64,000 bases of DNA from DYRB01 sp963802205. GTDB taxonomy: Bacteria > Pseudomonadota > Gammaproteobacteria > Chromatiales > Chromatiaceae. The stretch covers positions 62,001 to 126,000 of the forward strand of contig CAWDHW010000015.1 of assembly GCA_963802205.1 (NCBI GenBank), written 5' to 3'. Below the pieces are notes generated by a model. That model ran no database searches and was not told the origin of the DNA. It saw only the letters and a program-made list of their open reading frames with translations. Shown here in pieces: positions 52,710 through 61,423 of the stretch (its first letter is position 1; each line of letters opens with the position of its first letter). A program made the position numbers and the translations under genes.

Positions 52710-54210
52710 ATGAAGACCCGTCTGATCGCCGTCGCCGTCGGCCTCGCCTGCGCCGCTTCCATCCCCGTCGCCCAGGCCACCAATGGCTATATGTCGCATG
52801 CCTACTCCCCCAGCCTCCAAGGGCATGGGCGGGTGCCGGCGAGGCGGCCCTGCCCCAGGACTCGCTGTCCATCGTCGGCAACCCGGCGGGCCTGACCGCT
52901 GTGGGGCGGCGACGGACGTTGGTGCGGCCTGGTTTAGCCCCATCCGCGACTACAAGGGCATGGCTCCCTTCGACGCCCAGGGCATGCCTACGGCGCCATG
53001 CCCCGATCGGCGGAGGCATCGACGGCACCGGGCAGGTGGACAGCCGGAACAATGATTTCCTCATCCCCAACCTCGGCTACACGCACCCCCTGGACGCCAA
53101 GAGCGCCGTCGGCGTCGCCCTGTTCGGCAACGGCGGCATGAACACCGATTACCGCAGCAAGTACACCTTGGCCGTACCAGGCATCGGCAATCTTGGGACC
53201 TTCGGCGGTAACAACCCCTTTGCCAATCCCCCGCATTACCAGCTGCCCAACGGTAGCTTCGGGCCCCAGATCCCCGGGACGTCCGTCATCGGCGGCGGCG
53301 ACGCCGGCATAAACCTGGAGCAGCTTGGGCTCTCGATCGGCTACGCCCGCGACATCAGCTTCGATACCATCCACTTGGGTGCATCCCTACTGCTCGCCTA
53401 CCAGACCTTGGAGGTGGGGCCGGTGCCTTCCAGGGGTTCACCGAGACCTTCACCCAGAGCTTATTCGAATCGGGGAGCGAGCGCGACCTCACCCGGACAA
53501 TCTCACCGATAACGACACGCGAGTGTCCTACGGCTGGGGCCTCCAGCTCGGTGCCTCTGGGACGTCAACCCCATGGTCAGCCTGGGTGCGTCCATCCGTA
53601 CCAAGGTGTACATGACCGAGTTCGACGAGATACTCGGACCTCCTCGCCGAGGGCGGTGAGTTCGACATGCCGGCGGTCGGCACCATCGGGCTGGCCTTCC
53701 GGCCCAACAAGCAACTGACCGTCGCCTTCGACGTCCAGCAGATCTGGTACGGCGACGTCCACTCCATCGCCAACGACAACGAATTGGCCCAGAAGTGCAA
53801 CCTCGCTGCCGCCTTCGGCCCAACCGGCAATGGCAGCATTTATGACCCAAGCTCCTGCCTGGGCGGCTCCGACGGAGCCGGCTTCGGCTGGCGCGACATG
53901 ACCGTCCTCAAGCTCGGCGTCCAGTACGCCCTGAACGACACCCTGACCCTGCGTGCCGGTATAGCCACGGAAATCGCCCAGCGTCGGCTCCCAGGTCGCC
54001 TTCAACACCCTGGCTCCGGCCGTCATCGAGGACCACTGGACCATCGGCGCGACCTACCGTATGGCCAAGAACTACGAGCTGACCTTCTGGGGGATGTACG
54101 CACCCGAGGAGACGGTCGCTGGCCCAGGCGCTTTCACCGGCACCCAGGCCCCCGAGATCTCGATGCACCAGTACGAAATCGGCGTGAACTTCGGCTGGCT
54201 GTTCAACTGA
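52710..54210 (+). pseudogene. FadL/OmpP1-family outer-membrane transporter, multiply frameshifted
   Basis: FadL-type barrels carry long-chain fatty acids or other hydrophobic compounds through the outer membrane. The gene has a strong AGGAGG site, a signal peptide (MKTRLIAVAVGLACAASIPVAQA) and the family start TNGYMSHAYSPS. Coherent pieces then appear in changing frames: GAGEAALPQDSLSIVGNPAG (the NPAG motif), DVGAAWFSPIRDYKG, DFLIPNLGYTHPLDAKSAVG, SYGWGLQLG, IGLAFRPNKQLTVAFDVQQIWYG, and IEDHWTIGATYRMAKNYELT, ending NFGWLFN at 54210. I count about eight frame changes (near 52825, 52905, 53000, 53418, 53495, 53555, 53631, 53975) but see no missense decay of the conserved pieces. It cannot make a full protein as written. 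Confidence 0.8.
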
Positions 54211-54232
54211 GCCTAAGCTGACCCTCGACGAG

Positions 54233-54257
54233 AAAGGCCGCCCTCGGGCGGCCTTTT
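54233..54257 (+). terminator. Rho-independent terminator of the FadL-type gene
   Basis: An 11-bp stem AAAGGCCGCCC / GGGCGGCCTTT with a two-base loop, ending in TTTT, 22 bases after the stop codon. Confidence 0.9.
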
Positions 54258-54333
54258 ACTGCCCGCCGCCAGCAGGTGTAGGTCGTTCTTCGGGTCCACG
54301 GATTGGATCCGGGTCGGCCCCGCCGGCAGTTGT

Positions 54334-54451
54334 GTAGGTCGGGTTAGGCGCGCCCGTCACATTTCTTGAAGCAAAAACAGGTGGTTGACGCGCGAAGTAA
54401 CCCGACATCCCGCCTCGGAAAGTCGGGTTACGCTGCGCTAACCCGACCTAC
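54334..54451. repeat. REP-like cluster with GTCGGGTTA motifs
   Basis: Three related elements: GTAGGTCGGGTTAGGCGCG (54334-54352), an inverted CGCGAAGTAACCCGACAT (about 54390-54407), and a hairpin GTCGGGTTA-CGCTGCGC-TAACCCGAC (54422-54447) followed by CTAC. They form a typical extragenic palindrome cluster downstream of a terminator. Confidence 0.7.
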
Positions 54452-54561
54452 CCCGAATACTCCCCCGGTCACGGCGCGTGGTTACCAGATGGCCAGAGGT
54501 TCGGCTGGTTCAGTGCGCGGACAGCCCAAGTCAGCCGACCTCTGACACCAAACCTCTATTC

Positions 54562-54591
54562 CATTTGCGTTCATTGGCGTTCATTTGCGGA
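54562..54591 (+). repeat. Three 10-base tandem units, CATTTGCGTT type
   Basis: CATTTGCGTT, CATTGGCGTT and CATTTGCGGA lie directly in tandem, between the REP cluster and the end of pth. Similar ATGAACGC-type decamer runs are common dispersed repeats in bacterial genomes. Confidence 0.6.
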
Positions 54592-54618
54592 CCAATCCGG
54601 TGTTCCGATCCGCAGGGC

Positions 54619-55203
54619 TCAACGCCCGCTGTGCAGCCGATTCATGGCCCGCTGGAACTCGCCGGCGATTAGGTCCGACAGGGCCCCCTGGGCGTCCGGG
54701 AAACGGTCGCGGACCTGCCCCTCCTCGACCCGGCTGGGACGCCCCAGGACATAGTTGGTCACCAGGTGCTTCTCGCCCGGGTGGGCGATGCCGATGCGCA
54801 GGCGCCAAAAGTCCCGGGTCCCCAGGACATTGATGATGTCCCGCAGGCCATTGTGGCCCGCGTGTCCTCCCCCCAGCTTTAGACGCACATCCCCCACGGG
54901 GAGGTCGAGTTCATCGTGAAGGACCAGGATCTGGCCGGGCACGACATCGAAATAGCGTACGACGGCGGCGACCGACTGGCCGCTGCGGTTCATGTAGGTG
55001 GCGGGCTTGAGCAGGCGCAGGTCCTGCCCCGCCAGAACCACGCGGGCGAGCAGACCGTGGAACTTGGGCTCCAGGCGAAAGGCCACGCCATGGTCGGCGG
55101 CGATGGCCTCGGCGAGCCAGAAGCCGACATTATGGCGCGTCGGCTCATACTCGGGTCCGGGATTGCCGAGCCCGACAACGAGACGGATGCCGGAATCGGC
55201 CAT
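54619..55203 (-). CDS. pth: Peptidyl-tRNA hydrolase
   Basis: Pth frees tRNA from prematurely released peptidyl-tRNA and is essential. The 194-residue protein has VVGLGNPGPEYEPTRHNVGFWLAE (Asn14 and catalytic His24), FMNRSGQSV-like YMNRSGQSVAA, and LVLHDELDLPVGDVRLKLGGGHAGHNGLRDI. It is the last gene of the TPR-ispE-tRNA-Gln-prs-rplY-pth run, in the usual order rplY-pth, after a 109-base gap with an inverted repeat. Confidence 0.97.
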   Translation of the reverse strand: MADSGIRLVVGLGNPGPEYEPTRHNVGFWLAEAIAADHGVAFRLEPKFHGLLARVVLAGQDLRLLKPATYMNRSGQSVAAVVRYFDVVPGQILVLHDELDLPVGDVRLKLGGGHAGHNGLRDIINVLGTRDFWRLRIGIAHPGEKHLVTNYVLGRPSRVEEGQVRDRFPDAQGALSDLIAGEFQRAMNRLHSGR

Positions 55204-55231
55204 GGGGAAGGCAGGGGTGATCAGCTAAGAA

Positions 55232-55294
55232 GTGGATAGAAAAGAAGCGCAGAAAGCGCGCTCATCCCCCATTAGCCACTTCTTCGCTATCCAC
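55232..55294. repeat. Inverted repeat between rplY and pth
   Basis: GTGGATAGAAAAGAAG (55232-55247) pairs with CTTCTTCGCTATCCAC (55279-55294), 14 of 16 bases. The right arm continues as CACTATCCGCTAC, wording close to the CCACTATCT arm in the rpoB-rpoC gap, so both may belong to one repeat family. Confidence 0.55.
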
Positions 55295-55312
55295 TATCCG
55301 CTACGTAAGGCC

Positions 55313-55921
55313 TCAGCCCGGCTGCTCTTCACCCTCGGCCGGTTCTGCATCAGAGTGAGCCGTGTGCATGATGACCACAGGGACGTCCGGGTCCGGGGCG
55401 TGTGCCAAGTCCACACCCTCGGGTAGTGCCAGCTCGGACAGGTGCAGGATCTCGCCCAGGCCCATGTCCGCCAGATCCACCGCGATGAACTCCGGCAGGT
55501 CTTGGGGCAGGCAACTGACCTCCACCTCGGTGAGGTTGTGGGAGGCCAGACCGCCGGCCTTGACGCCCTTGCTGCTACCCTCGTTGATGAAATGCAACGG
55601 GACCATCATGCGTAGCTTCTCGTCGGCGCTCACGCGCAGAAAGTCCGCATGCAGGACGAAGGGCTTGGCCGGGTGGCGTTGCAGATCCTTGAGGACCACC
55701 TTCGACTCGACCCCATCGACCTGGAGGCTCAGGACATGGGAGTAGAAGGCCTCGTTCTCCAGATGGCGCAGCAGGCTGTTATGGCCCAGGGCGATCATCT
55801 GGGGGTCCTTGTGGGCCCCGTAGACGATCCCCGGCAGCATCCCGGTGCGACGCAGGCGGCGGCTCGCACCCTTCCCCGTATCGCTGCGGGACTCCGCAAT
55901 AATCTCAAAGGTCTCGCTCAT
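55313..55921 (-). CDS. rplY: 50S ribosomal protein L25/general stress protein Ctc
   Basis: L25 binds loop E of 5S rRNA. This 202-residue form is the two-domain Ctc type: an N-terminal L25 domain (IIAESRSDTGKGASRRLRRTGMLPGIVYG) and a C-terminal TL5-like beta domain (VPLHFINEGSSKGVKAGG, LTEVEVSCLPQDLPEFI). An acidic tail follows (DAEPAEGEEQPG). It lies between prs and pth, the conserved order. A helix-breaking spacer of about 150 bases separates it from prs. Confidence 0.96.
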   Translation of the reverse strand: MSETFEIIAESRSDTGKGASRRLRRTGMLPGIVYGAHKDPQMIALGHNSLLRHLENEAFYSHVLSLQVDGVESKVVLKDLQRHPAKPFVLHADFLRVSADEKLRMMVPLHFINEGSSKGVKAGGLASHNLTEVEVSCLPQDLPEFIAVDLADMGLGEILHLSELALPEGVDLAHAPDPDVPVVIMHTAHSDAEPAEGEEQPG

Positions 55922-56068
55922 GACACATTCTCCAAAAACAAAAGACTGCCACGGCCCCGCGACCAGGACCCCGGCGACTGAGGGGCCATCGCCCCATTCT
56001 CAAGAACCCGAAAAGGGCAATTCAGCCGCAAATACGCGCAAAATGCCCTTCCTGGGTTAAGCCACAGC

Positions 56069-57022
56069 TCAGTCCACGAACAACGAGCTGACGGACTCCT
56101 CGTTGGAGACCCGGCGCATGGTTTCTGCCAGGAGCTGACCGATGCTCAACTGGCGGATCCTGGTGCAAGCCCGCGCCTCCGGGCGCAGGGTCAGGGTGTT
56201 GGTCACCACCAGCTCGTCGAGCTCCGACTGGTTGAGGTTCTCCACCGCCGGCCCGGACAGCACGGCATGGGTGCAGTAGGCCACCACCTTGACGGCCCCG
56301 TGGGCCTTGAGGGCGGCGGCGGCCTGGCACAGGGTCCCGGCCGTATCCACCAGGTCGTCGATCATGACGCAGGTACGCCCGGTCACGTCGCCGATGATGT
56401 TCATGATCTTGGCCTCGTTGGGCCGCGGCCGACGCTTGTCGATGATGGCGAGTTCCGCATCGTCGAGGCGCTTGGCCAGGGCCCTGGCCCGCACCACCCC
56501 GCCCACGTCGGGAGAGACGACGATCAGGTTCGGGTACTTTTGGCGCCACACGTCTCCCAACAGGATGGGGGAGGCATAGACGTTATCCACCGGGATGTCG
56601 AAGAACCCCTGAATCTGGTCGGCGTGCAGGTCCATGGTCAGGACCCGGTCCGCCCCGGCGTGGCCGACCATTTTGGCCACCATGCGCGCCGTGATCGGGA
56701 CGCGCGCAGAGCGCGGGCGCCTGTCCTGGCGCGCATAGCCGAAGTAGGGGATCACCGCGGTGATGCGCTTGGCCGACGCCCAGCGCAGCGCATCGACCAT
56801 CACCAACAACTCCATCAGGTTGTCGTTGGTCGGCGCCCCGGTGGGCTGGACCACGAAGACATCCCGTCCGCGGACGTTCTCCTGGATCTCGGCCATGACC
56901 TCGCCGTCGCTGAACTGGCCCACCACGGCCTTGCCCAGGGGCAACCCAAGGTGGCTGGCGATCTCGGTGGAGAGGTCCAGGTTGGCGTTCCCGGAGAAGA
57001 CCATCATGTGACTGGCGGGCAC
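56069..57022 (-). CDS. prs: Ribose-phosphate pyrophosphokinase
   Basis: Prs makes PRPP from ribose-5-phosphate and ATP, feeding nucleotide, NAD, His and Trp synthesis. The 317-residue protein has FSDGEVMAEIQENVRGRDVFVVQ, AVIPYFGYARQDRRPRSARVPI (flexible loop), DRVLTMDLHADQIQGFFDIPVDN, and the PRPP-binding loop VMIDDLVDTAGTL. It ends RRVSNEESVSSLFVD. The first ATG (57022) gives a few more residues than E. coli; an ATG at 57007 is an alternative. tRNA-Gln lies 52 bases upstream in the same direction. Confidence 0.97.
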   Translation of the reverse strand: MPASHMMVFSGNANLDLSTEIASHLGLPLGKAVVGQFSDGEVMAEIQENVRGRDVFVVQPTGAPTNDNLMELLVMVDALRWASAKRITAVIPYFGYARQDRRPRSARVPITARMVAKMVGHAGADRVLTMDLHADQIQGFFDIPVDNVYASPILLGDVWRQKYPNLIVVSPDVGGVVRARALAKRLDDAELAIIDKRRPRPNEAKIMNIIGDVTGRTCVMIDDLVDTAGTLCQAAAALKAHGAVKVVAYCTHAVLSGPAVENLNQSELDELVVTNTLTLRPEARACTRIRQLSIGQLLAETMRRVSNEESVSSLFVD

Positions 57023-57074
57023 GACGTCTACCTCGTCTGCGCGGAGATGAAGGGCCGGGACTGGTTGCCTGAGT

Positions 57075-57149
57075 TGGCTGGGGCGCCAGGATTCGAACCT
57101 GGGAGTGCCGGGATCAAAACCCGGTGCCTTACCGCTTGGCGACGCCCCA
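57075..57149 (-). tRNA. tRNA-Gln (TTG anticodon)
   Basis: A 75-base cloverleaf with acceptor TGGGGCG / CGCCCCA, discriminator G and encoded CCA. The anticodon loop TTTTGAT lies within CCGGG / CCCGG. It is placed between ispE and prs, a common arrangement in gammaproteobacteria. Confidence 0.95.
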
Positions 57150-57197
57150 ATAAGGCTGAACGGAGTTGGGAACCCTGATTCTTGGGCAGGTCCGCGG

Positions 57198-58070
57198 CTA
57201 ACGTGCCAGGCGATCCAATAGGGGCGAGCGGTTCAGGCCCCTGGCGACGAAGGCGCGCAGCGCCGCTGGGGCGGCGTCCCGCGCCGCGACGGCTGCCGCG
57301 TGCGCCGGGAAGGCTGCAAAAACGCATCCGCCAGTCCCGGTCAGGCGGGCCTCGCCACCATCGGCGTCAGCCAGCCAGGCCGTCAGCCAATCCAGTGCAA
57401 CCGCGACCTCGGGCCATCTCCTGCGCACGACCGGGAGGCAATCGTTCCCGACCTCCCCCCGCACAAAGTCGAGCATTGTTATCGCAGGGGAATCCCTTGT
57501 CAATCCTGGATCCCCAAAGACCGCGGCCGTGGCGACGCTGCCGGGCGGGGTGAGGACCAGGTACCAGGGCTCCACGAGGTCCACAGGTGTGAGTTCCTCC
57601 CCGACCCCTTCCCCCCAGGCGGCCAGGCCCCGCACAAAGACAGGCACGTCTGCCCCCAGGCGCAGTCCGAGTGCCGCCAGGCCGTCCAGGTCCAGCCCCG
57701 TGCCCCAGAGATGGTTGAGCCCCACCAGGGTGGTGGCGGCATCGGAGCTGCCTCCACCCAGGCCGCCGCCCATCGGCAGGCGCTTGGCGACGTGGATCTG
57801 GGCGCCCAGCCGGCATCCGGTCTGCCGCTGCAACAGGCGCGCCGCACGCACCGTGAGGTCAGACTCCGCCGGGACGCCTGGCAGCTTTCCCAGTCGTTCG
57901 ATGCGCCCGTCGGCCAGCACCTCCAGGTGGATCCGATCACAACGGTCGATGAACTGAAAGACTGTCTGTAGCCGGTGGTAGCCGTCGGGGCGGCGCCCCA
58001 GGACCCGCAGCATCAGGTTGAGCTTGGCCGGAGCCGGCCAAGCGTCACTGGAGGAGAACGGGCCAGTCAC
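57198..58070 (-). CDS. ispE: 4-diphosphocytidyl-2-C-methyl-D-erythritol kinase
   Basis: IspE phosphorylates CDP-ME in the MEP isoprenoid pathway. The 290-residue GHMP kinase has APAKLNLMLRVLGRRPDGYHRLQTVFQFID (substrate Lys and loop) and the ATP loop KRLPMGGGLGGGSSDAATTL. The C-terminal LTGTGGCVFAAFPAHA completes the fold. The GTG at 58070 overlaps the stop of the TPR gene (GTGA), which fits coupled translation; upstream codons in this frame are not family-like. Confidence 0.95.
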   Translation of the reverse strand: MTGPFSSSDAWPAPAKLNLMLRVLGRRPDGYHRLQTVFQFIDRCDRIHLEVLADGRIERLGKLPGVPAESDLTVRAARLLQRQTGCRLGAQIHVAKRLPMGGGLGGGSSDAATTLVGLNHLWGTGLDLDGLAALGLRLGADVPVFVRGLAAWGEGVGEELTPVDLVEPWYLVLTPPGSVATAAVFGDPGLTRDSPAITMLDFVRGEVGNDCLPVVRRRWPEVAVALDWLTAWLADADGGEARLTGTGGCVFAAFPAHAAAVAARDAAPAALRAFVARGLNRSPLLDRLAR

Positions 58071-59830
58071 TTCGCGGGATCGGTGCTGGTCACCCGATGC
58101 CGTCCCATCACCCGCAACAGATAGGCGTGCTCCGGATCGCCAGAGAGGGCCTTCTGCCAGACCTGGCGGGCCTCCTCGCGCTCCCCCGCTGCCCACAGGA
58201 CCTCGCCTAGGTGGGCCGCGATCTCGGCGTCGTCGTTGTCGGCGGCGGCGCGCCTGAGGTAATCCAGGGCCTCCTGAATCCTGCCCAACCGATAGAGGAC
58301 CCAGCCCATACTGTCGAGAATGGCCGGCTCCTCCGGCTTGAGGGCCTGTGCCCGCTCGAGGTAACTCAATGCCTCCTGGTAGCGCTCGGTGTGATCGGCG
58401 AGGCTGTAGCCCAGGGCATTGAGGGCGTCGGCGTGGTTCGGGTCCTTGTCGATGATGGCGCGCAGATCAGCCTCCATGATGTCCAACCGATCCACATTCA
58501 CGGCATGCAAACCCCGCGCATACAGGATGTCGGCGTTTTCCGGGTGACGCTCCAGCGCCTCCCCGTAGACTGCCATGGCATCATCGTTCCGCCCCACGCC
58601 ACGCAAGATCTCCGCCTCGACCAGGTAGAGGGTCACAGCGTCCTCGGAGTCATCATCGCGCAGCCGGTACAGAATCTCCCGGGCACGTTCGACCTGACCC
58701 TTGCGGGCCAGCAGCCGGGCAATGCGAACCTGAGCGTCCCCCGCGTTAGCCCCAGCAACCTTTTGGTACCAGGACAGCGCCAGTTCAAGGTTATCGGCCT
58801 CCTCCTCCACCTGGCCTAGGTAATAGGCGGCATCGTCCTTGCGCTGACCACCGTCGTTGAGCCGGGTGAAGTAGTCCCTCCCGGCCCCCAGGTCGTCCAG
58901 TTGCAGGGACAGAATGCCCAAGGCGAAGAGGACATCCGGGTCCTTCGGGGCCTTGACCAACATGTCTTCAAAGACGCTGCGGGCATTGCCGAACTCGCGC
59001 TCGTCCACCAGCAACTGCGCATAGAGCAAGCGAAGCCCGCGGTCTTCCTGGTTCTGGGCAACGAAGGTCTCAAGCGTCGCACGGGCCTCGGCCCGCTTGT
59101 CCTGACCGAGCAACAGGCGCACCAGGAAGATCTGCGCCTCGCTCCAGTTCGGACGCAGCTCCAAAGTCCGTCGCGTAGCGGCCACGGCGTCGTCGTAGAG
59201 TTCGGCCCCTGCTGCGACGAAGGCCAGGGCGAAGTACGCCTCGGCGGTCTCCCCGTCCTCGGCGATCAGACCCCGCAGCAACTCCAGGCGGCGCTCGGGC
59301 GGGTCTAGGTCCGCCAGGAGGCGTGCGGCATGGAGGTAACCGTCCTTCTCGCGTTCATGGGCCATGACGATGACCCGGCGCAGATGGCCAAGCGCGACCG
59401 GGATGTCGTCGGCCTTGATGGCAACATAGGCCGCAAGCTGCTCCGCCTCCAGCGACTCTGGGGCCAACTCCAACCACAGCTTGACCGCGCGTTGCTCCGC
59501 ATCGCGGTCATCGAGGGCAAGGGCCGAGCGCGCGGCCAACTGCGCCATCGTCACGTCCCCCGCCAGACGCGCCGCCAGCAGGTAATGGGTAAAGGCCAGG
59601 CGGGGATTGCGCCGCTGTACCGCCACATCCCCGACCAGAACCGCATAGACCAGATCCGCGGTGAGGCCATCTGGACGCTCCACCGACGCCTTTGTTGCAT
59701 CCTCACCTCGTTGTTCGGATACATCATCCGCACCCGTGGCAGCCGCGGGCAGACCCAGGCCAAGTGCGGCGAGGATCACGCCAAAGACTGCACCACTGGT
59801 GCTCAAACGGTGAAATCGGGAGACGTTCAC
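58067..59830 (-). CDS. Tetratricopeptide repeat (TPR) periplasmic protein
   Basis: A 587-residue solenoid of TPR units (e.g. NADILYARGLHAVNVDRLDIMEADL, HADALNALGYSLADHTERYQEALSYLERAQALKPEEPAILDSMGWVLYRLGRIQEALDYL). A signal peptide (NVSRFHRLSTSGAVFGVILAALGLGLPAAATGA) precedes it. Such proteins upstream of ispE (often next to lolB) are common in gammaproteobacteria and probably scaffold envelope complexes; the exact role is unknown. The GTG at 59830 is chosen because it starts right before the signal peptide and because a possible -10 box (TATACT, 59878-59883 on the minus strand) lies between it and the earlier ATG at 59890. It overlaps ispE by four bases. No lolB gene is seen. Confidence 0.8.
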   Translation of the reverse strand: MNVSRFHRLSTSGAVFGVILAALGLGLPAAATGADDVSEQRGEDATKASVERPDGLTADLVYAVLVGDVAVQRRNPRLAFTHYLLAARLAGDVTMAQLAARSALALDDRDAEQRAVKLWLELAPESLEAEQLAAYVAIKADDIPVALGHLRRVIVMAHEREKDGYLHAARLLADLDPPERRLELLRGLIAEDGETAEAYFALAFVAAGAELYDDAVAATRRTLELRPNWSEAQIFLVRLLLGQDKRAEARATLETFVAQNQEDRGLRLLYAQLLVDEREFGNARSVFEDMLVKAPKDPDVLFALGILSLQLDDLGAGRDYFTRLNDGGQRKDDAAYYLGQVEEEADNLELALSWYQKVAGANAGDAQVRIARLLARKGQVERAREILYRLRDDDSEDAVTLYLVEAEILRGVGRNDDAMAVYGEALERHPENADILYARGLHAVNVDRLDIMEADLRAIIDKDPNHADALNALGYSLADHTERYQEALSYLERAQALKPEEPAILDSMGWVLYRLGRIQEALDYLRRAAADNDDAEIAAHLGEVLWAAGEREEARQVWQKALSGDPEHAYLLRVMGRHRVTSTDPAK

Positions 59831-60001
59831 GGGGGCTTCCGCGCTTCGCGCTACTGAGAAGGTACAACTTGGAGACCAGTATAACCGCATCGAACCGTCG
59901 CAAAAAATACCCGTCACAAATTTCGCACAGGAAACCCACAACGCGACCAACGGGCGGGACTATGGAGCCAATCGCCGCCCCTGGTTCCGGCGGCGGGGCT
60001 G

Positions 60002-60021
60002 CACCCCTATAATGGGGTGCT
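60002..60021 (+). promoter_or_regulatory. Candidate hemA promoter: TATAAT inside a perfect inverted repeat
   Basis: A consensus -10 box TATAAT (60009-60014) is flanked exactly by GCACCCC and GGGGTGC. The start codon of hemA is 89 bases downstream. TTCCGG (59985-59990) at 18 bases is a weak -35. The symmetry suggests an operator overlapping the promoter, or a hairpin in the transcript of another promoter. Confidence 0.55.
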
Positions 60022-60109
60022 TTGCCGTGGCCTCTCAAGGTCGTAGCCTAGGGTATCGGGCCCGCCAACCCCGCGACCCGACCAGCGGAACATCGCTCCA
60101 GCCCAACAC

Positions 60110-61423
60110 ATGAAGATCCTCGCCCTCGGACTCAACCACAAGACCGCGCCGGTAGAGATTCGCGAGCGCGTGACCTTCGGCCCGGACATCCTCGCCGGTG
60201 CCCTGCGCAGCCTCACCCAGACCCCCGAGGTCGCCGAGGCGGTGATCTTGTCCACCTGCAACCGGACCGAACTGTATTGCGTCCTCCACAGCGATGGCGA
60301 GGCCCCGGTGCGCGCCTGGCTCAGCGGCTTTCATGGCCTTTCCGAGGATCGCCTCGCCCCCTACCTGTACGCCCACATAGGCCCGGACGCCGTGGGCCAC
60401 CTGATGCGGGTCGCCAGCGGCCTCGATTCCATGGTCCTGGGTGAACCGCAGATCCTCGGGCAGGTAAAGGCCGCCTTCACCAGCGCCGGGGCCTGCGGTT
60501 GCAACGGCAAGCTTCTCGGACGCCTGTTCCAGCAGTGCTTCGCCGTTGCCAAACAGGTACGCACGGACACCGCAATCGGCCACAGTGCGGTCTCCGTGGC
60601 CTTCGCCGCCGTCAGCCTGGCCCGCCAGATCTTCAGCGACCTGGCGACCCAGACGGCGCTACTCATCGGCGCCGGGGAGACCATCGAACTGGCCGCCCGC
60701 CACCTGCACCAGCACGGTGTGGGGCGCATTGTGGTGGCCAACAGGACCGTGGAGCGGGCGCACAACCTGGCCACCCAGTTCGACGGCTTCGCCATTGCCC
60801 TCACCGAGATCGCCAACCACCTGCCCGAGGCCGACATCGTCATCGCCTCCACCGCGAGTCCCCTGCCGGTCCTTGGCAAGGGCGCCGTGGAACGGGCCCT
60901 GAAAAAGCGCCGCCACCGGCCCATGCTGATGGTGGACCTCGCGGTCCCGCGGGACATCGAGCCCGAGGTGGGGGAGTTGCGGGACGTCTACCTCTATACC
61001 GTCGATGATCTCCAGGTTGTGGTCGATGAGGGGTTGCGCTCGCGCCGCGAGGCAGCCCTCCAGGCCCGGGAGATCGTGGACTTTCACGCGGGCGAGTTCA
61101 TGGCCTGGCTGCGCTCCCTGGACTCGGTGACCCTGATCCAGGGTTTCCGCCAAGGGGCCGAGCAGGTGCGCGACGAAGTCTTGGCCAAGGCCCTGCACCA
61201 GTTGCAGACTGGTAAGCCCGCCGAAGAGGTCTTGAGCTTCCTCGCCCACACCCTGACCAACAAGCTGCTGCACGCCCCCAGCGTGCGCCTGCGCCAGGCC
61301 GGGCGCGAGGGCGATACCCAACTCCTCGACGCCGCCAACGCCCTGCTCCGGATCGCCACCGAGGTCCCCCAAATGAACCCGCGGCTGCAGCCACCCCCAG
61401 GTCTCCGCGAGGGGCAGCGGTGA
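60110..61423 (+). CDS. hemA: Glutamyl-tRNA reductase
   Basis: HemA converts glutamyl-tRNA to glutamate-1-semialdehyde, the first step of C5 tetrapyrrole (heme, and in phototrophs bacteriochlorophyll) synthesis. The 437-residue protein starts MKILALGLNHKTAPVEIRERVTF and has the catalytic Cys50 in ILSTCNRTELYCVL, the GLDSMVLGEPQILGQVK signature and the NADPH site LLIGAGETIELAARHL. A C-terminal dimerisation helix follows. It is first of hemA-prfA-prmC; its stop overlaps the prfA start (GTGA). Confidence 0.97.
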   Translation: MKILALGLNHKTAPVEIRERVTFGPDILAGALRSLTQTPEVAEAVILSTCNRTELYCVLHSDGEAPVRAWLSGFHGLSEDRLAPYLYAHIGPDAVGHLMRVASGLDSMVLGEPQILGQVKAAFTSAGACGCNGKLLGRLFQQCFAVAKQVRTDTAIGHSAVSVAFAAVSLARQIFSDLATQTALLIGAGETIELAARHLHQHGVGRIVVANRTVERAHNLATQFDGFAIALTEIANHLPEADIVIASTASPLPVLGKGAVERALKKRRHRPMLMVDLAVPRDIEPEVGELRDVYLYTVDDLQVVVDEGLRSRREAALQAREIVDFHAGEFMAWLRSLDSVTLIQGFRQGAEQVRDEVLAKALHQLQTGKPAEEVLSFLAHTLTNKLLHAPSVRLRQAGREGDTQLLDAANALLRIATEVPQMNPRLQPPPGLREGQR

